NCBI GenBank assembly: GCA_026982695.1
Contig: JALSGS010000047.1
Coordinates: 1-64,000 of the forward strand
Length of the DNA stretch: 64,000 nt
Direction: 5' to 3'
Source of the DNA: Saprospiraceae bacterium
Lineage (GTDB): Bacteria > Bacteroidota > Bacteroidia > Chitinophagales > Saprospiraceae
Below, in pieces: positions 37,478 to 47,200 of this stretch (positions are counted from its first letter, which is position 1; each line of letters starts with the position of its first letter). The position numbers were made by a program, and so were the translations under genes. The notes under the pieces are model-generated. The model saw only the letters and a list, made by a program, of their open reading frames with translations, searched no databases and was not told the origin of the DNA.

Positions 37478-37485
37478 CAAAGTTA
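37478..37485 (-). promoter_or_regulatory. Predicted -7 element of tRNA-Cys
   Basis: TAACTTTG on the minus strand lies 25 bases before the tRNA 5' end. No TTG at the usual distance was found, so the promoter is only partly supported. Confidence 0.4.
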
Positions 37486-37536
37486 GGTATATCTATTCAA
37501 AAACAGAATGCTTGTCCCTGAATTTTTTCCAATCAA

Positions 37537-38646
37537 TTATTGATAATTTGCTCGTTCGGGTAGTTCAATTTCGTGTCGTTGGTATTGCATGTGTAGTTGT
37601 GCTTTTGGGGAACGGCTGAGCCAGCTAATCCCTACATAGGGTATAATAGCAAATACTATGAGTATGAGTATTACCCAATCAGCTGACAAATATAGCAGTG
37701 CAGCAAATGTCCACATAGTGACTAGGCCAGTGTAACCGCTCAGTAATACGGAAATACCTGGGTGCGACATCCCCATACGCAGCAGGTAGTGATGAATGTG
37801 GGTTTTATCGGCGTGGAAGGGCGAGCGGCCATTGAGCATGCGAAGCACTGCCACTTTGATAAGGTCTACAACAGGGATGAGCTGAAGGCTCATAGCCAAG
37901 AGGATGCTGTGCGAGAGATACCAATTGTATTGGCTTAGGTCGAGATTGCACAATCGTATGTCCAAGGCAGCCATGCTGAAACCCAAAACAGTAGATCCAC
38001 TATCACCCATGAATATACTAGCTTGATAGCCAAAGTTGTAAAATAAGAAAGCAACTAACGCACCTGCCAGCCCAAAAGCGATAATGGCTTCCGTCCAAGC
38101 ACCTATTAATAGAAATAGCCCACCGTAAATCAAGGATGCCAGCAAGCCCAGACTACCGGCCAGTCCATTGACACCATCTATGAGATTCCAAGCGTTTACT
38201 AAGAGCATTACAATGAATACCGAAATGCCATATGTGGTGATTTGGGGTAAGGGGGATATAGGTAATATGTCCGAAAGCCATTGTACTTGCCAGCCCCCGA
38301 AATAAAGGCAGGAGGCTGCCAACCATTGGATGATCAGCCGCTGCCAAGCAGGTAGATCTATCAAATCGTCGGCCAGGCCGGTACCAAACATGAGCAAAGC
38401 GCCAGCAAAGATCCATTTCCATTCATGTAGCTGTGCACTATGGGCAATGAGTACCACCCCGCTCCAACAAGCCATGAATAGGGCAATGCCACCTAACGAG
38501 CTTACAGGTGTGCTGTGAACCTTACGCTCGTTTGGATGGTCAAAGAGCTGATAGCGTTGTGCCCATTTGATAATTAGAGGCAAGAGTACTCGAGCCATTA
38601 TCCATGCCAGCAAAAAAGCCGAAATAGCGTAGAGCCACATCTTCAT
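37537..38646 (-). CDS. Polyprenyl-phosphate sugar-1-phosphate transferase (WecA/TagO family)
   Basis: This integral membrane enzyme of 369 residues loads a sugar phosphate, often GlcNAc-1-P, on undecaprenyl phosphate to start surface polysaccharide synthesis. About ten spans are visible, with catalytic motifs GLADDLIDLPAWQRL, NAWNLIDGVNGLAG and MGDSGSTVLGF, and the family loop HADKTHIHHYLL. The last motif favours WecA/TagO over MraY. It is the final gene of the 44099-37537 operon, starting 35 bases after the OmpA-type gene. The sugar is unknown. Confidence 0.9.
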   Translation of the reverse strand: MKMWLYAISAFLLAWIMARVLLPLIIKWAQRYQLFDHPNERKVHSTPVSSLGGIALFMACWSGVVLIAHSAQLHEWKWIFAGALLMFGTGLADDLIDLPAWQRLIIQWLAASCLYFGGWQVQWLSDILPISPLPQITTYGISVFIVMLLVNAWNLIDGVNGLAGSLGLLASLIYGGLFLLIGAWTEAIIAFGLAGALVAFLFYNFGYQASIFMGDSGSTVLGFSMAALDIRLCNLDLSQYNWYLSHSILLAMSLQLIPVVDLIKVAVLRMLNGRSPFHADKTHIHHYLLRMGMSHPGISVLLSGYTGLVTMWTFAALLYLSADWVILILIVFAIIPYVGISWLSRSPKAQLHMQYQRHEIELPERANYQ

Positions 38647-38681
38647 ATGTTTTATGCATTTTGATGAAGGGGGGCATGGAA

Positions 38682-40568
38682 TTACCAGCCACTTGTTTCG
38701 ATGGCTTTAGCTGGTTTAGTAGAGGGATACGTCGTGTGGGGGGATTTAGTAGTGATGGGTAGCACGATCACTTCTGTACGTCGATTGCGCGCTTTTCCTT
38801 CTTCAGTGCCATTGGTATCTACGGGTAATGTTTCGCCATAGGAAATCAGTTCCATCTTTTCAATGGGCACACCGCGTTGGCGCAAGAAGTCTCTTACCGC
38901 TTCGGCGCGGCGCATACCCAGCCCTTCATTGTAAGGGCTAGAGCCTTCAGCGTCGGTATGCCCAGCGATGAGTATGTGATAGTCGGACAGTTGTTGGAGC
39001 CAGGTGGCTAGTTCGTACAGCAAGTGATATTCGTGTGGCTTGATCACAGCTTTGTCCGTATCGAAATGGACTGTGACGCGTTTGAGCGGCTTGAGGTTTT
39101 TGGGTGATTCTTTATCAGAAGTAGTAGTGAGGGGGCATCCACCGTTAGACTTTGGTCCTTTGAAATAAGGGCACTCGTCATCGATATCCGATAGGCCATC
39201 ACCATCGGTGTCGGGACAGCCTCGTGTAGCTACTGATCCTTTGATGTACACACAGTAGTCCAACTCGTCAGGTACGCCATCGCCATCGGCGTCATTGGGT
39301 TTATAAGGGCATCCGCCGAAAGTGGCAATGCCAGCTAAGTTGGGGCATCGGTCCTCTGGGTCGATAAGGCCATCGGCATCCGAGTCGATACATCCTTGCC
39401 ATTTGAGCAAGCCTGGTTCGAGCGGGCATCGATCGTCGATATCGGGGATGCCGTCACCGTCGCTGTCTGTTTTTTGAGCGATCTCTTCAGGGCGGGGGCA
39501 GCCATCGAGTTCGGGTAATCCAGGTACGTCAGGGCACTGGTCGAGGTGGTCCTGGATGCCATCGCCATCGGTATCTGCCTGGTTTTTAAGTTGCATTTGG
39601 CCAAAGCGCAGCGATATACCCACTTCAAGTGCGCCATTACCACCTGTGACGGGCTTGAGTAAGGAGTAGTTGTCGTCGTAGGCCAGGTAAAAAGACTTTT
39701 GGCCCCATTTCAATTCGGCGATCCAGAGAATTGCGTCATCCATGCGTGTGCCTGTACCCAATCGCAGGGATGAGTTGCCACTGAAGTGGAAGGTGGCATC
39801 TAAACCCAATATGATTTCCGTATGTACGCCTTGGCGTTGATATAGTACATGAGAGACGATCTCAAAATTTTCTGAAAGGAAAAAGGACATGCTGCCATAG
39901 GCACTAAGGCGCATAGGAAAGTTGTAGAGTTCGTTGCGAAAGCTTTCGTTGGGTTGGGTAAAATGGGTGGCGGCAAATCCCAAGGTGAGTAATGTAGGTG
40001 TCTGTTGGCCAATTTCTGACACCCATTGTACTCCTACAGACAAGTCGGGGAGCATGCGCGAGGTGATGGGAAATGATTCACCTAAATCGGTATTGGGGTC
40101 ATATCCAATATCAGATTGATATTGGCTTTCAAAACTCATTGCCAGAGGGTTGAATCGCTTTTGAATGATGCCAATGGCACCGCCATAAGACAGAAAGTCA
40201 TTGTATTTTCCTAAGCGCTTGTGATAGGCACCCTGGAGGCGAATGCCCGTGGTGCGTAGGCTGGCAGGGCCTGCGTGGTTGCTATGTAGCTGTATGCCCC
40301 ATCCAAACTCGGCCAGTCGTTGTTGCCAGCCAGCCGACAGGGTTTTATATGCGGCGATAGGTATGGCGGCCCACTGGCTGCGATATTGGAGGTCGAGCTG
40401 AGCGGCGTAGAGGCTCTGAGCTGTGGCTGCTGGGTTGAGCCAATTCTTAGAGAATTTATAATGGGAGAAGTGGGCATCTTGCGCGTGTAATGTCATGGCG
40501 CTCCATGTTGCCATTGTGATAAGCATGTAGATGTGTAGAGGCGATATGGTGAAGTATTGCGTTTTCAT
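38682..40568 (-). CDS. PorP/SprF-type barrel fused to TSP3 repeats and OmpA domain
   Basis: A signal peptide ends at LHAQ, followed by a PorP/SprF-type outer-membrane barrel (about 35-330; DAHFSHYKFSKNWLNPAATA is its classic start). Thrombospondin-3 calcium-type repeats follow (DTDGDGIQDHLDQCPDV and four more), then an OmpA peptidoglycan-binding domain (VTVHFDTDKAVIKPHEYHLL, GHTDAEGSSPYNEGLGMRRA). ATG 40568 is chosen because an earlier start at 40628 would lie inside the upstream gene and lack a signal. The upstream gene encodes a type IX cargo, and SprF-like proteins are known to pair with such cargo. The fusion would tie the barrel to the cell wall. Confidence 0.88.
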   Translation of the reverse strand: MKTQYFTISPLHIYMLITMATWSAMTLHAQDAHFSHYKFSKNWLNPAATAQSLYAAQLDLQYRSQWAAIPIAAYKTLSAGWQQRLAEFGWGIQLHSNHAGPASLRTTGIRLQGAYHKRLGKYNDFLSYGGAIGIIQKRFNPLAMSFESQYQSDIGYDPNTDLGESFPITSRMLPDLSVGVQWVSEIGQQTPTLLTLGFAATHFTQPNESFRNELYNFPMRLSAYGSMSFFLSENFEIVSHVLYQRQGVHTEIILGLDATFHFSGNSSLRLGTGTRMDDAILWIAELKWGQKSFYLAYDDNYSLLKPVTGGNGALEVGISLRFGQMQLKNQADTDGDGIQDHLDQCPDVPGLPELDGCPRPEEIAQKTDSDGDGIPDIDDRCPLEPGLLKWQGCIDSDADGLIDPEDRCPNLAGIATFGGCPYKPNDADGDGVPDELDYCVYIKGSVATRGCPDTDGDGLSDIDDECPYFKGPKSNGGCPLTTTSDKESPKNLKPLKRVTVHFDTDKAVIKPHEYHLLYELATWLQQLSDYHILIAGHTDAEGSSPYNEGLGMRRAEAVRDFLRQRGVPIEKMELISYGETLPVDTNGTEEGKARNRRTEVIVLPITTKSPHTTYPSTKPAKAIETSGW

Positions 40569-40578
40569 GGCAAGGTGG

Positions 40579-42906
40579 TTATCTGATAAGTGTAATATGA
40601 CCTGACCAAGCCTGTCGAGGTGCACCATCAGGCTCGATGTAGATTAGGTACACGTAGGTGCCGTTATGTACAGGCAGCCCATTGCTGGTGCCGTCCCATC
40701 CTCGTATGGGGTCTTGCGTGAAGTGGAGTTGTTGCCCCCATTGGTTGAAGATATACATGCGGAACTTGCCGGATAGTGCACCACGAGGTCGGAACACATC
40801 GTTGAGCCCATCTCCATTAGGTGTGAAGGCAGTAGGGATAAAAAGTGCTGTAGTGTCAGTGGTGGAAGGAGGTGGAGGTGGCGGTACTGTGTTGTTGGTG
40901 GCAGTAATTTGAATATAGTTGTCATAGCTGATTGTATCTCGGCATCCTTCTGGGGTTTCTACCCATAAAGTGAGGCTATAGGTACCTACTTGGCTGTATA
41001 CATGAATGGCTTCCATGCCAGTGCTAAATGTACCATCGCCAAAGTGCCATTCGTAGTAGTACTCACTGGGCCCTTCGGCTATGAACCACAAGGTGTCACC
41101 CAATTGGATAGTGGTAGTTGGTAACACTGAGAAAGTGAAATTGGGCGCGGGTAGCACCACCACATTGATTGGGTCAGAAAATGCTAAGGTGCCACTGTTA
41201 AGGTCTTGTGCTTGCACTTGGTAGGCTCCTGTTTGACTGACGACTATGGTCGGTGAGGTGGCGCCATCTATTGGCCATCCGTCGCGGTACCACTGCACGT
41301 TTTGCGTAAAGCTGGAAGTGAGTTGTACTGTTTGACCGGCACACAACAAGGTGTCACCCGCTATGGATATGGTAGGTATTCCAGGGGTGGGCAGTACTTC
41401 TACTGTAATAGATTCAGAAATGCCTGGACAATAATTGTCGGCAAAGAGCTGGACGTAATAGGTGCCTGCGGTATATACGGTGAGTGTTTGGGTAGTATCT
41501 CCTGTGTTCCACACAAATGTGCCTGCTACGCCAGAAGCTACTAATGTGACGGAGTCGCCTTCGTAGAAGCTCAATGTGCCTACGATGGTGATGCTGGGAG
41601 TAGCTTCGGGCAGTACGGTAATGGTCAGGGTGTTGGAGGTGAGCAAATTGCCGTTGTTGCCTGCTTCAACAAACACTTGATAAGTGCCAGGCGACCAGTC
41701 TGATGTTTGCAAGATGGGGCTGCTACTCTCTTGCACAATGTTGCCATTGACAAAAAATCGGTAGAAGTCGTAGTATTCGGGGGTGGCTTGTAGCTGAATC
41801 GGGTTGCCAGCGCAAACCTCACTTCCTGTCAGATTGATAAGGTTGAGAAACTGGTCGTCGAAAATGAGTTTGCGTACCAAGTGATTGTAGGCATCGGCCA
41901 AGAAGAGCTCGCCAGTGCCTGGGCACCAAGCTATGCCAGTCACACCCGAGAAGGTAGCTTCAAGGGCTGGACCATCCGTGCCACCTGTTTCAAGTGGTAC
42001 ACCGGCTATGGTACTCACGACGCCTTGAGGGGTGATTTTGCGCACTACATAGTTGTACCCATCGCCGACGTAGATGTTCCCCTGATCATCCACACTTACA
42101 TCCCATGGATAGTTGAAGGCAGCGCTGAGTCCGGGGCCATTTACATGCCCCACGTCGCCTGTACCAGCGATAGTGGTGACCACACCTTGAGGAGTGACTT
42201 TTCGTATTTTGTGATTCCACTCATCGGCAACGAGGATATTGCCGTCGTTGTCTAGAGTGAGCCCATAAGGGCGCCAAAACTGGGCGCCACTGCCTTGCCC
42301 ATCGGCACTTCCGGGTATATAGGGAAATCCGGCAAGGGTAGTGACCTGCCCTTGGGGCGTAATTTTTCGGATGATATGTGTGAGGTGGTCTGCTACGTAA
42401 AGATTGCCCTGCTCATCTACTTCTATGCCAGTAGGGTTGCCAAAAGAAGCAGTAACACCCACGCCATCGGAGGATCCGAAGTTGCCACTGCCTGCTATGG
42501 TACTCACAACACCTTGGGGTGTGATTTTTCTGATCTTGTTGTTGCGGGTGTCTGCTACGAATACGTTGCCGTATTTATCTACACATAAGCCCCACGGCTC
42601 GTTAAAACGAGCTACGTCGCCAGGGCCATCAGTATCGCCTTGTACGCCTGCTTTACCTGCTATGGTGATGACTTGACCATCAATGGTCACCTTGCGGATT
42701 GTGTGGTTAAATCGGTCGGCAATGAATACATTACCAACCGAATCCACAGCGATGCCGTGTGGGTTGAAAAAACGAGCACTGAGTGCGGGGCCATCATTAA
42801 ATCCAGGTGTTTCTAGTACGCCAGCAACGGTCACGACATTTTGTGCCTGGGGGGCATACCACACCACGCTCAGTATCCATAAGCAGTAATGCACTTTCCA
42901 TTTCAT
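40579..42906 (-). CDS. NHL-propeller surface protein with type IX (type B) sorting domain
   Basis: After a signal peptide (about 1-22) come six NHL repeats (about 25-355) of roughly 55 residues, each with a variant of KITPQGVVSTIAG, forming a likely beta-propeller. Two Ig-like/PKD-type regions follow (360-680, with EYYYEWHFGDGTFSTG). Residues 690-775 are a CHU_C/type B C-terminal sorting domain (PTAFTPNGDGLNDVF, FNQWGQQLHF, GWDGT, GTYVYLIYI, final LIR). It is therefore exported by the type IX system to the surface. It lies 10 bases before the PorP/SprF-like gene and 23 after the glycosyltransferase. Confidence 0.9.
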   Translation of the reverse strand: MKWKVHYCLWILSVVWYAPQAQNVVTVAGVLETPGFNDGPALSARFFNPHGIAVDSVGNVFIADRFNHTIRKVTIDGQVITIAGKAGVQGDTDGPGDVARFNEPWGLCVDKYGNVFVADTRNNKIRKITPQGVVSTIAGSGNFGSSDGVGVTASFGNPTGIEVDEQGNLYVADHLTHIIRKITPQGQVTTLAGFPYIPGSADGQGSGAQFWRPYGLTLDNDGNILVADEWNHKIRKVTPQGVVTTIAGTGDVGHVNGPGLSAAFNYPWDVSVDDQGNIYVGDGYNYVVRKITPQGVVSTIAGVPLETGGTDGPALEATFSGVTGIAWCPGTGELFLADAYNHLVRKLIFDDQFLNLINLTGSEVCAGNPIQLQATPEYYDFYRFFVNGNIVQESSSPILQTSDWSPGTYQVFVEAGNNGNLLTSNTLTITVLPEATPSITIVGTLSFYEGDSVTLVASGVAGTFVWNTGDTTQTLTVYTAGTYYVQLFADNYCPGISESITVEVLPTPGIPTISIAGDTLLCAGQTVQLTSSFTQNVQWYRDGWPIDGATSPTIVVSQTGAYQVQAQDLNSGTLAFSDPINVVVLPAPNFTFSVLPTTTIQLGDTLWFIAEGPSEYYYEWHFGDGTFSTGMEAIHVYSQVGTYSLTLWVETPEGCRDTISYDNYIQITATNNTVPPPPPPSTTDTTALFIPTAFTPNGDGLNDVFRPRGALSGKFRMYIFNQWGQQLHFTQDPIRGWDGTSNGLPVHNGTYVYLIYIEPDGAPRQAWSGHITLIR

Positions 42907-42929
42907 GATGGTGGTTTTTTCTGATCAGT

Positions 42930-44099
42930 TTATAGAAAGGTTTGCCGCAAGGCTGGTGGTAGCTCGAAGTTGAACACGGGTACTTGTAGTTGCGTAGCTC
43001 CCTTAATAGCTTCTGTGTATTCCTTGGCGATGTATGGCCAGGTATATCGGGCCTCGGCTATCTGTTTCATTTCTTGACCGATAACCTGCAGTTCGTTGGC
43101 CGACAAGCTTTGCAACAGCACGGATAAATCTTTGGCACAGCTGAAGTAGCGTGCTTTGCCCAGAGTAGTGACACGATTGTAAATGACGTCGTATGCTAGG
43201 ATGGGTAAGCCCAAATACATGGCTTCTACCAATGATGGGTTGGTGCCTCCTGCGCTGTGACCATGGACATATATCCATGCATTGGAGCGCAGCATATTGA
43301 GTAAATGTGGATCATAGATTGGATCTAACAAATGGATATGCGGGAAATGGCCATATGCTTGGCGTAGTTCGCGGCCGTATGCGCTATGGGCCCAATTGCC
43401 TACAATAACTAAGGACAGCTCTGTGTGTACTCGGAAGGCTTCGAGTACTTCGTGTACGTTGTTTTCGGGTTCGATGCGGCACACCTTGAAGGCATACTTT
43501 CCCGTAAGAAAAGGAAAGCGCGGGTACAGAGTGGGGTCTAGTGATACGGGTTGGGCATGATCGGCGCCATAGGCAATCAGGCGGCTTTTGCAGCCATAGC
43601 GGTTTAGCACGTATTTCTGAATGGCTTCATTGTCTGTGACGATTTCGTCGGCAAAGTGTACGGCTAAATATTCACTAAACATAAGGAAACGACGAGCCCA
43701 TCCTTTCCACTTAGCACGACGCCACTCTAAGCCATCTACGTTGACGACGATGCGCTTGCGCGAAATGAGCTTGAGAAATGGTAGGAATACGCATCCTGAT
43801 ACCCCCAAGATGAGCATCACTTCAGTGGTGAATAACGCATGTACCATAGATGCGATGTCGTACACAATGCTTTGTACGCCATTGGCATTGAATGGCAGCC
43901 ATACGATGCGAGCACCTTGCCAGTGATCTTTGCGCTCCTTGGGGGAATAGGCCACTTTGCTGTTGTACACCGTGATGTCGTACTCTTCTGCGAGTTGCAG
44001 GACGAGATGATGCGCCAGAGTCTCAAATCCACCGTATTTGCCGGGCACACCTACTGTGCCGATGATAGCTAGTTTTGTTTTTTCTGTATTTGTCTTCAT
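42930..44099 (-). CDS. Glycosyltransferase, DUF1972/rhamnosyltransferase type
   Basis: The 389 residues form a GT-B glycosyltransferase. The start TKLAIIGTVGVPGKYGGFET matches the DUF1972 N-terminal domain of bacterial rhamnosyltransferase-like enzymes, and the C-terminal part shows GHSAGGTNPSLVEAMYLGLP, the GT4 nucleotide-sugar loop. ATG 44099 was chosen because the upstream extension to 44135 does not resemble the family. It is the first gene of the operon that includes the type IX cargo and the WecA-like enzyme, so a role in surface glycans or cargo glycosylation is plausible (inference). Confidence 0.88.
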   Translation of the reverse strand: MKTNTEKTKLAIIGTVGVPGKYGGFETLAHHLVLQLAEEYDITVYNSKVAYSPKERKDHWQGARIVWLPFNANGVQSIVYDIASMVHALFTTEVMLILGVSGCVFLPFLKLISRKRIVVNVDGLEWRRAKWKGWARRFLMFSEYLAVHFADEIVTDNEAIQKYVLNRYGCKSRLIAYGADHAQPVSLDPTLYPRFPFLTGKYAFKVCRIEPENNVHEVLEAFRVHTELSLVIVGNWAHSAYGRELRQAYGHFPHIHLLDPIYDPHLLNMLRSNAWIYVHGHSAGGTNPSLVEAMYLGLPILAYDVIYNRVTTLGKARYFSCAKDLSVLLQSLSANELQVIGQEMKQIAEARYTWPYIAKEYTEAIKGATQLQVPVFNFELPPALRQTFL

Positions 44100-44107
44100 G
44101 TGAAGTA

Positions 44108-44138
44108 GGTTTGCCCGCCATGAGGCGAAAAGCAAACC
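44108..44138 (-). other. Hairpin just upstream of the glycosyltransferase start
   Basis: GGTTTGC (44108-44114) pairs with GCAAACC (44132-44138), with an inner GCC/GGC pair. It lies 9 bases before the glycosyltransferase ATG and could be a terminator of the preceding hydantoinase gene or a leader structure affecting translation. There is no T run. Confidence 0.35.
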
Positions 44139-44246
44139 AACAACACAATATTTTGATTTTCAGCCACTTGATTGTATTTTCTTGTAGGCATATGTTCTAT
44201 GAAGGGGAGATGTTCCCAAAATGAGAAAACAGTTGGAGGAAGGACC

Positions 44247-47200
44247 TTAATCGGTGGATGGGGTGCCCCATCCGCCACCGCCAGGAGTTTCGATGTGTAG
44301 GCGATCGCCTGGATTCATCGTGCAAGTGTCTGTTCCACGCAAAGGGTGGGTAGCGCCATTGGCGCGGATAATCCATTGTTTGCCGACAGCACCTGGGCCA
44401 CCACCATTTTTTCCATAGGGCTGGATCACGCGGTGTTGGGTGAGCAAGGTGAGTTCGACAGGTTCGAGAAATTCAAGCTCTCGGATGATGCCGTCGCCAC
44501 CTTGCCATTGTCCGCTACCACCTGAGTTTGGCCTGAGTTCAAAGCGCCGTACTCTGACGGGGTATCGCCGCTCCAATTCTTCTATGTCAGTGAGCCGCGT
44601 GTTGGTCATATGTTGATGTACGCCACTTTGGCCGTGAAATCCGGGGCCTGCACCTACACCTCCGCCGATAGTTTCGTAATAGCCAAAATGCGCATTGCCA
44701 AAGAGCAGGTTGTTCATGGTGCCTTGGCTACATGCGCATAAGTCTAGCGCTTTGAGTAAGGTATCGGTAAGGCGTTGACTTACTTCTGTATTGCCGCCTA
44801 CGACAGGAGGGCAGTATTCGGGATGATCGTCGAAGTCGGGGTGTAGGAGGGTATCCTTGGGCAATACGATGTGGACGTATTCCATCAGACCTTCATTAAG
44901 CGGCACTTCTCGGCCACATACGAGCCGCAATACATAAATGATGACACTGTATAGTATGGCGAGGTTGGCATTGAGATTGCCCGGATGCACGGGTGCTGTG
45001 CCAGAAAAGTCGAAGGTGATGTGGGGCAGGGCTACGTTTATGCGTACGCAGATAGGGCTTCCGTCATCGAGTGTTTCTGTAGCATGAAAAGTGCGTCCAT
45101 CATAGGGAGCCCAGCTATTTAGAAATGCATTGGTAGCAGCTTGCCGCACGCGTTCCATGTAGTGTTGTACGCGTGCCGTACCTTCTTGTTTAGCCAAGGC
45201 GATGAGCCTTTTTTGTCCAGTGCGAAGCGCGGCTAAGGCAGCGTTGATGTCTGCAATGTTTTCTCGTAGCATACGGGTAGGCCACGGTCCTTGAGTGAGG
45301 ACGCGCTCGATCTGCGACCAAAGCACTTTTCCTTGACGCACTATATGCATGGGAGGAATCACTATCCCTTCTTCAGCCAGATGGCGTGCGTCGGGCGGCA
45401 TGGATCCAGGTCGTTTGCCACCGATATCGGCGTGATGAGCTCGGTTGATGACATAACCTAATAGTTGATCATTGTACCATACAGGTGCCAAGAGCGTGAT
45501 GTCGGGCAGGTGAGACCCGCCGTATTTTGGATGGTTGGTAATGACCACATCACCAGGTGCCAGTTTTATCTTGTTGAGTATGAGGCGCGCGCAAATGCCA
45601 AGGCTGCCCAGGTGCACAGGGATGTGTGGCGCATTGACTAAAAGACGTGCAGCAGGGTCGAGCAAGGCACAGGAAAAATCTAGGCGCTCTTTGACATTGG
45701 TGGAGAAAGCAGTGCGCTGTAACTGAGCACCCATTTCTTCTGCTATAGCCGTAAAGCGATTGGAAAATAACTCCAAGGCAACCACTTCGTTGTGATTAGC
45801 GGATTGCGTTGTGGGTGGCTGTTCAGATGTATGGCGTACGATGAGATGGCCTCCTGATGCCACCAAGGCACGCCACTGAGGTTCAATCCAGGCTGTAGCG
45901 GTGTGGTGTAAGATAATAGCTGGTCCATTGATTTGTTGCCCACATGCGAGCTGGGGCCAGTAGTATACAGGTATGGTATTGTCTTGAATGTTGAGCTGTT
46001 TCAAAGGTGGAGTGGGCATATCGCCTTGACCTTTCTGCGGCTCATCGGGCGGAACTTTTGTGTCAGCTGAAGCAATCACTTTGATGCTTTCTACTTCTAT
46101 GATACCGCTACTTGGAAAATGCCCGAACAATTTGCGATAACTTGTTTCAAATGCTTGTGCTACGCGCATTTGTGTGTGCCATTCGAGTTCGATGGTGTGT
46201 GCTTGCCCGACAAATCTCAGATAGAGCAATTGTCGGGACAGCACTACGCTCGAAGGTGTAATGCCTTCGGCTGCTACGGCTTGCCGGGCTTGTTGGGCTA
46301 CTTGGGTAAAAAAGGTCGGCAGTTGATCTTCGATTTCGGAAAGGGGCTTAAGTACTTGTAACGTAGCTATCCGCCTGATAGGAGCAGTGCCGATTCCATA
46401 AGCACTTAATAGGCCTGCATCGACAGGTAAGATTACCGTATTGATGCCCAAAAGATGAGCTACTTGGCAAGCGTGTAAGCCGCCGGCACCACCAAAAGCA
46501 AGCAGTGCATAGTCAGCTGGGTTGAAGCCCCGTGCTACAGAGATGCGGCGGATGGCATCCGCCATTTTTTCATTGGCAATTTGTTCAAAGCCGCGCAAGA
46601 GCACTTGTGTGCTGACTACTTTGCCTGTTTGTGTTTCAATTTGCTGTCGTAGTACTTCTAGAGCAGTACTGGCAGCTTCTACAGACACAGGAATTCCCAT
46701 AGCACTGGGATCGAGCTTGCCCAGTAAGAGGTTCACATCGGTGATCGTCAGAGGACCACCGGCACCGTAGCAAGCTGGACCGGGGGTGGCACCTGCACTT
46801 TGGGGGCCCACAAATAGTTTTTGGCCATTAAAACCACAGATGGAGCCACCGCCAGCTGCTACTGTTTCAATGGACAGTGCAGGTGCTTGTAGCTCTACAC
46901 CACCTACTACGGTATGCCAAGTGTAATCGAATGCATCGTCGTAACGTGCTGTGTCGGTGCTGGTACCGCCCATGTCGAGGGTGAGCAATCGATGAAAACC
47001 CAAGTGGCTACCTATGCGCGCTGCACCGGCTACGCCACCAGCTGGCCCACTGAGCAAGCTATCTTTAGGCTGATATTGATCAGCGCGTACGAGGCCACCA
47101 GCACTGGTCATGATGTGAAGCGATGAAGCAGGTGAATGCCCTACCGTCTGCTCGATCTGGTGCAGATATTTGTTTAGTACAGGAGAAAGATAGGCATTGA

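Noticed and set aside
39100-39580. Short repeated units
   Set aside because: These encode thrombospondin-3 repeats of the PorP/SprF-OmpA protein.
41890-42760. Periodic sequence that could suggest a repeat array
   Set aside because: The period of about 165 bases comes from NHL repeats in the encoded propeller and not from a CRISPR or satellite array.
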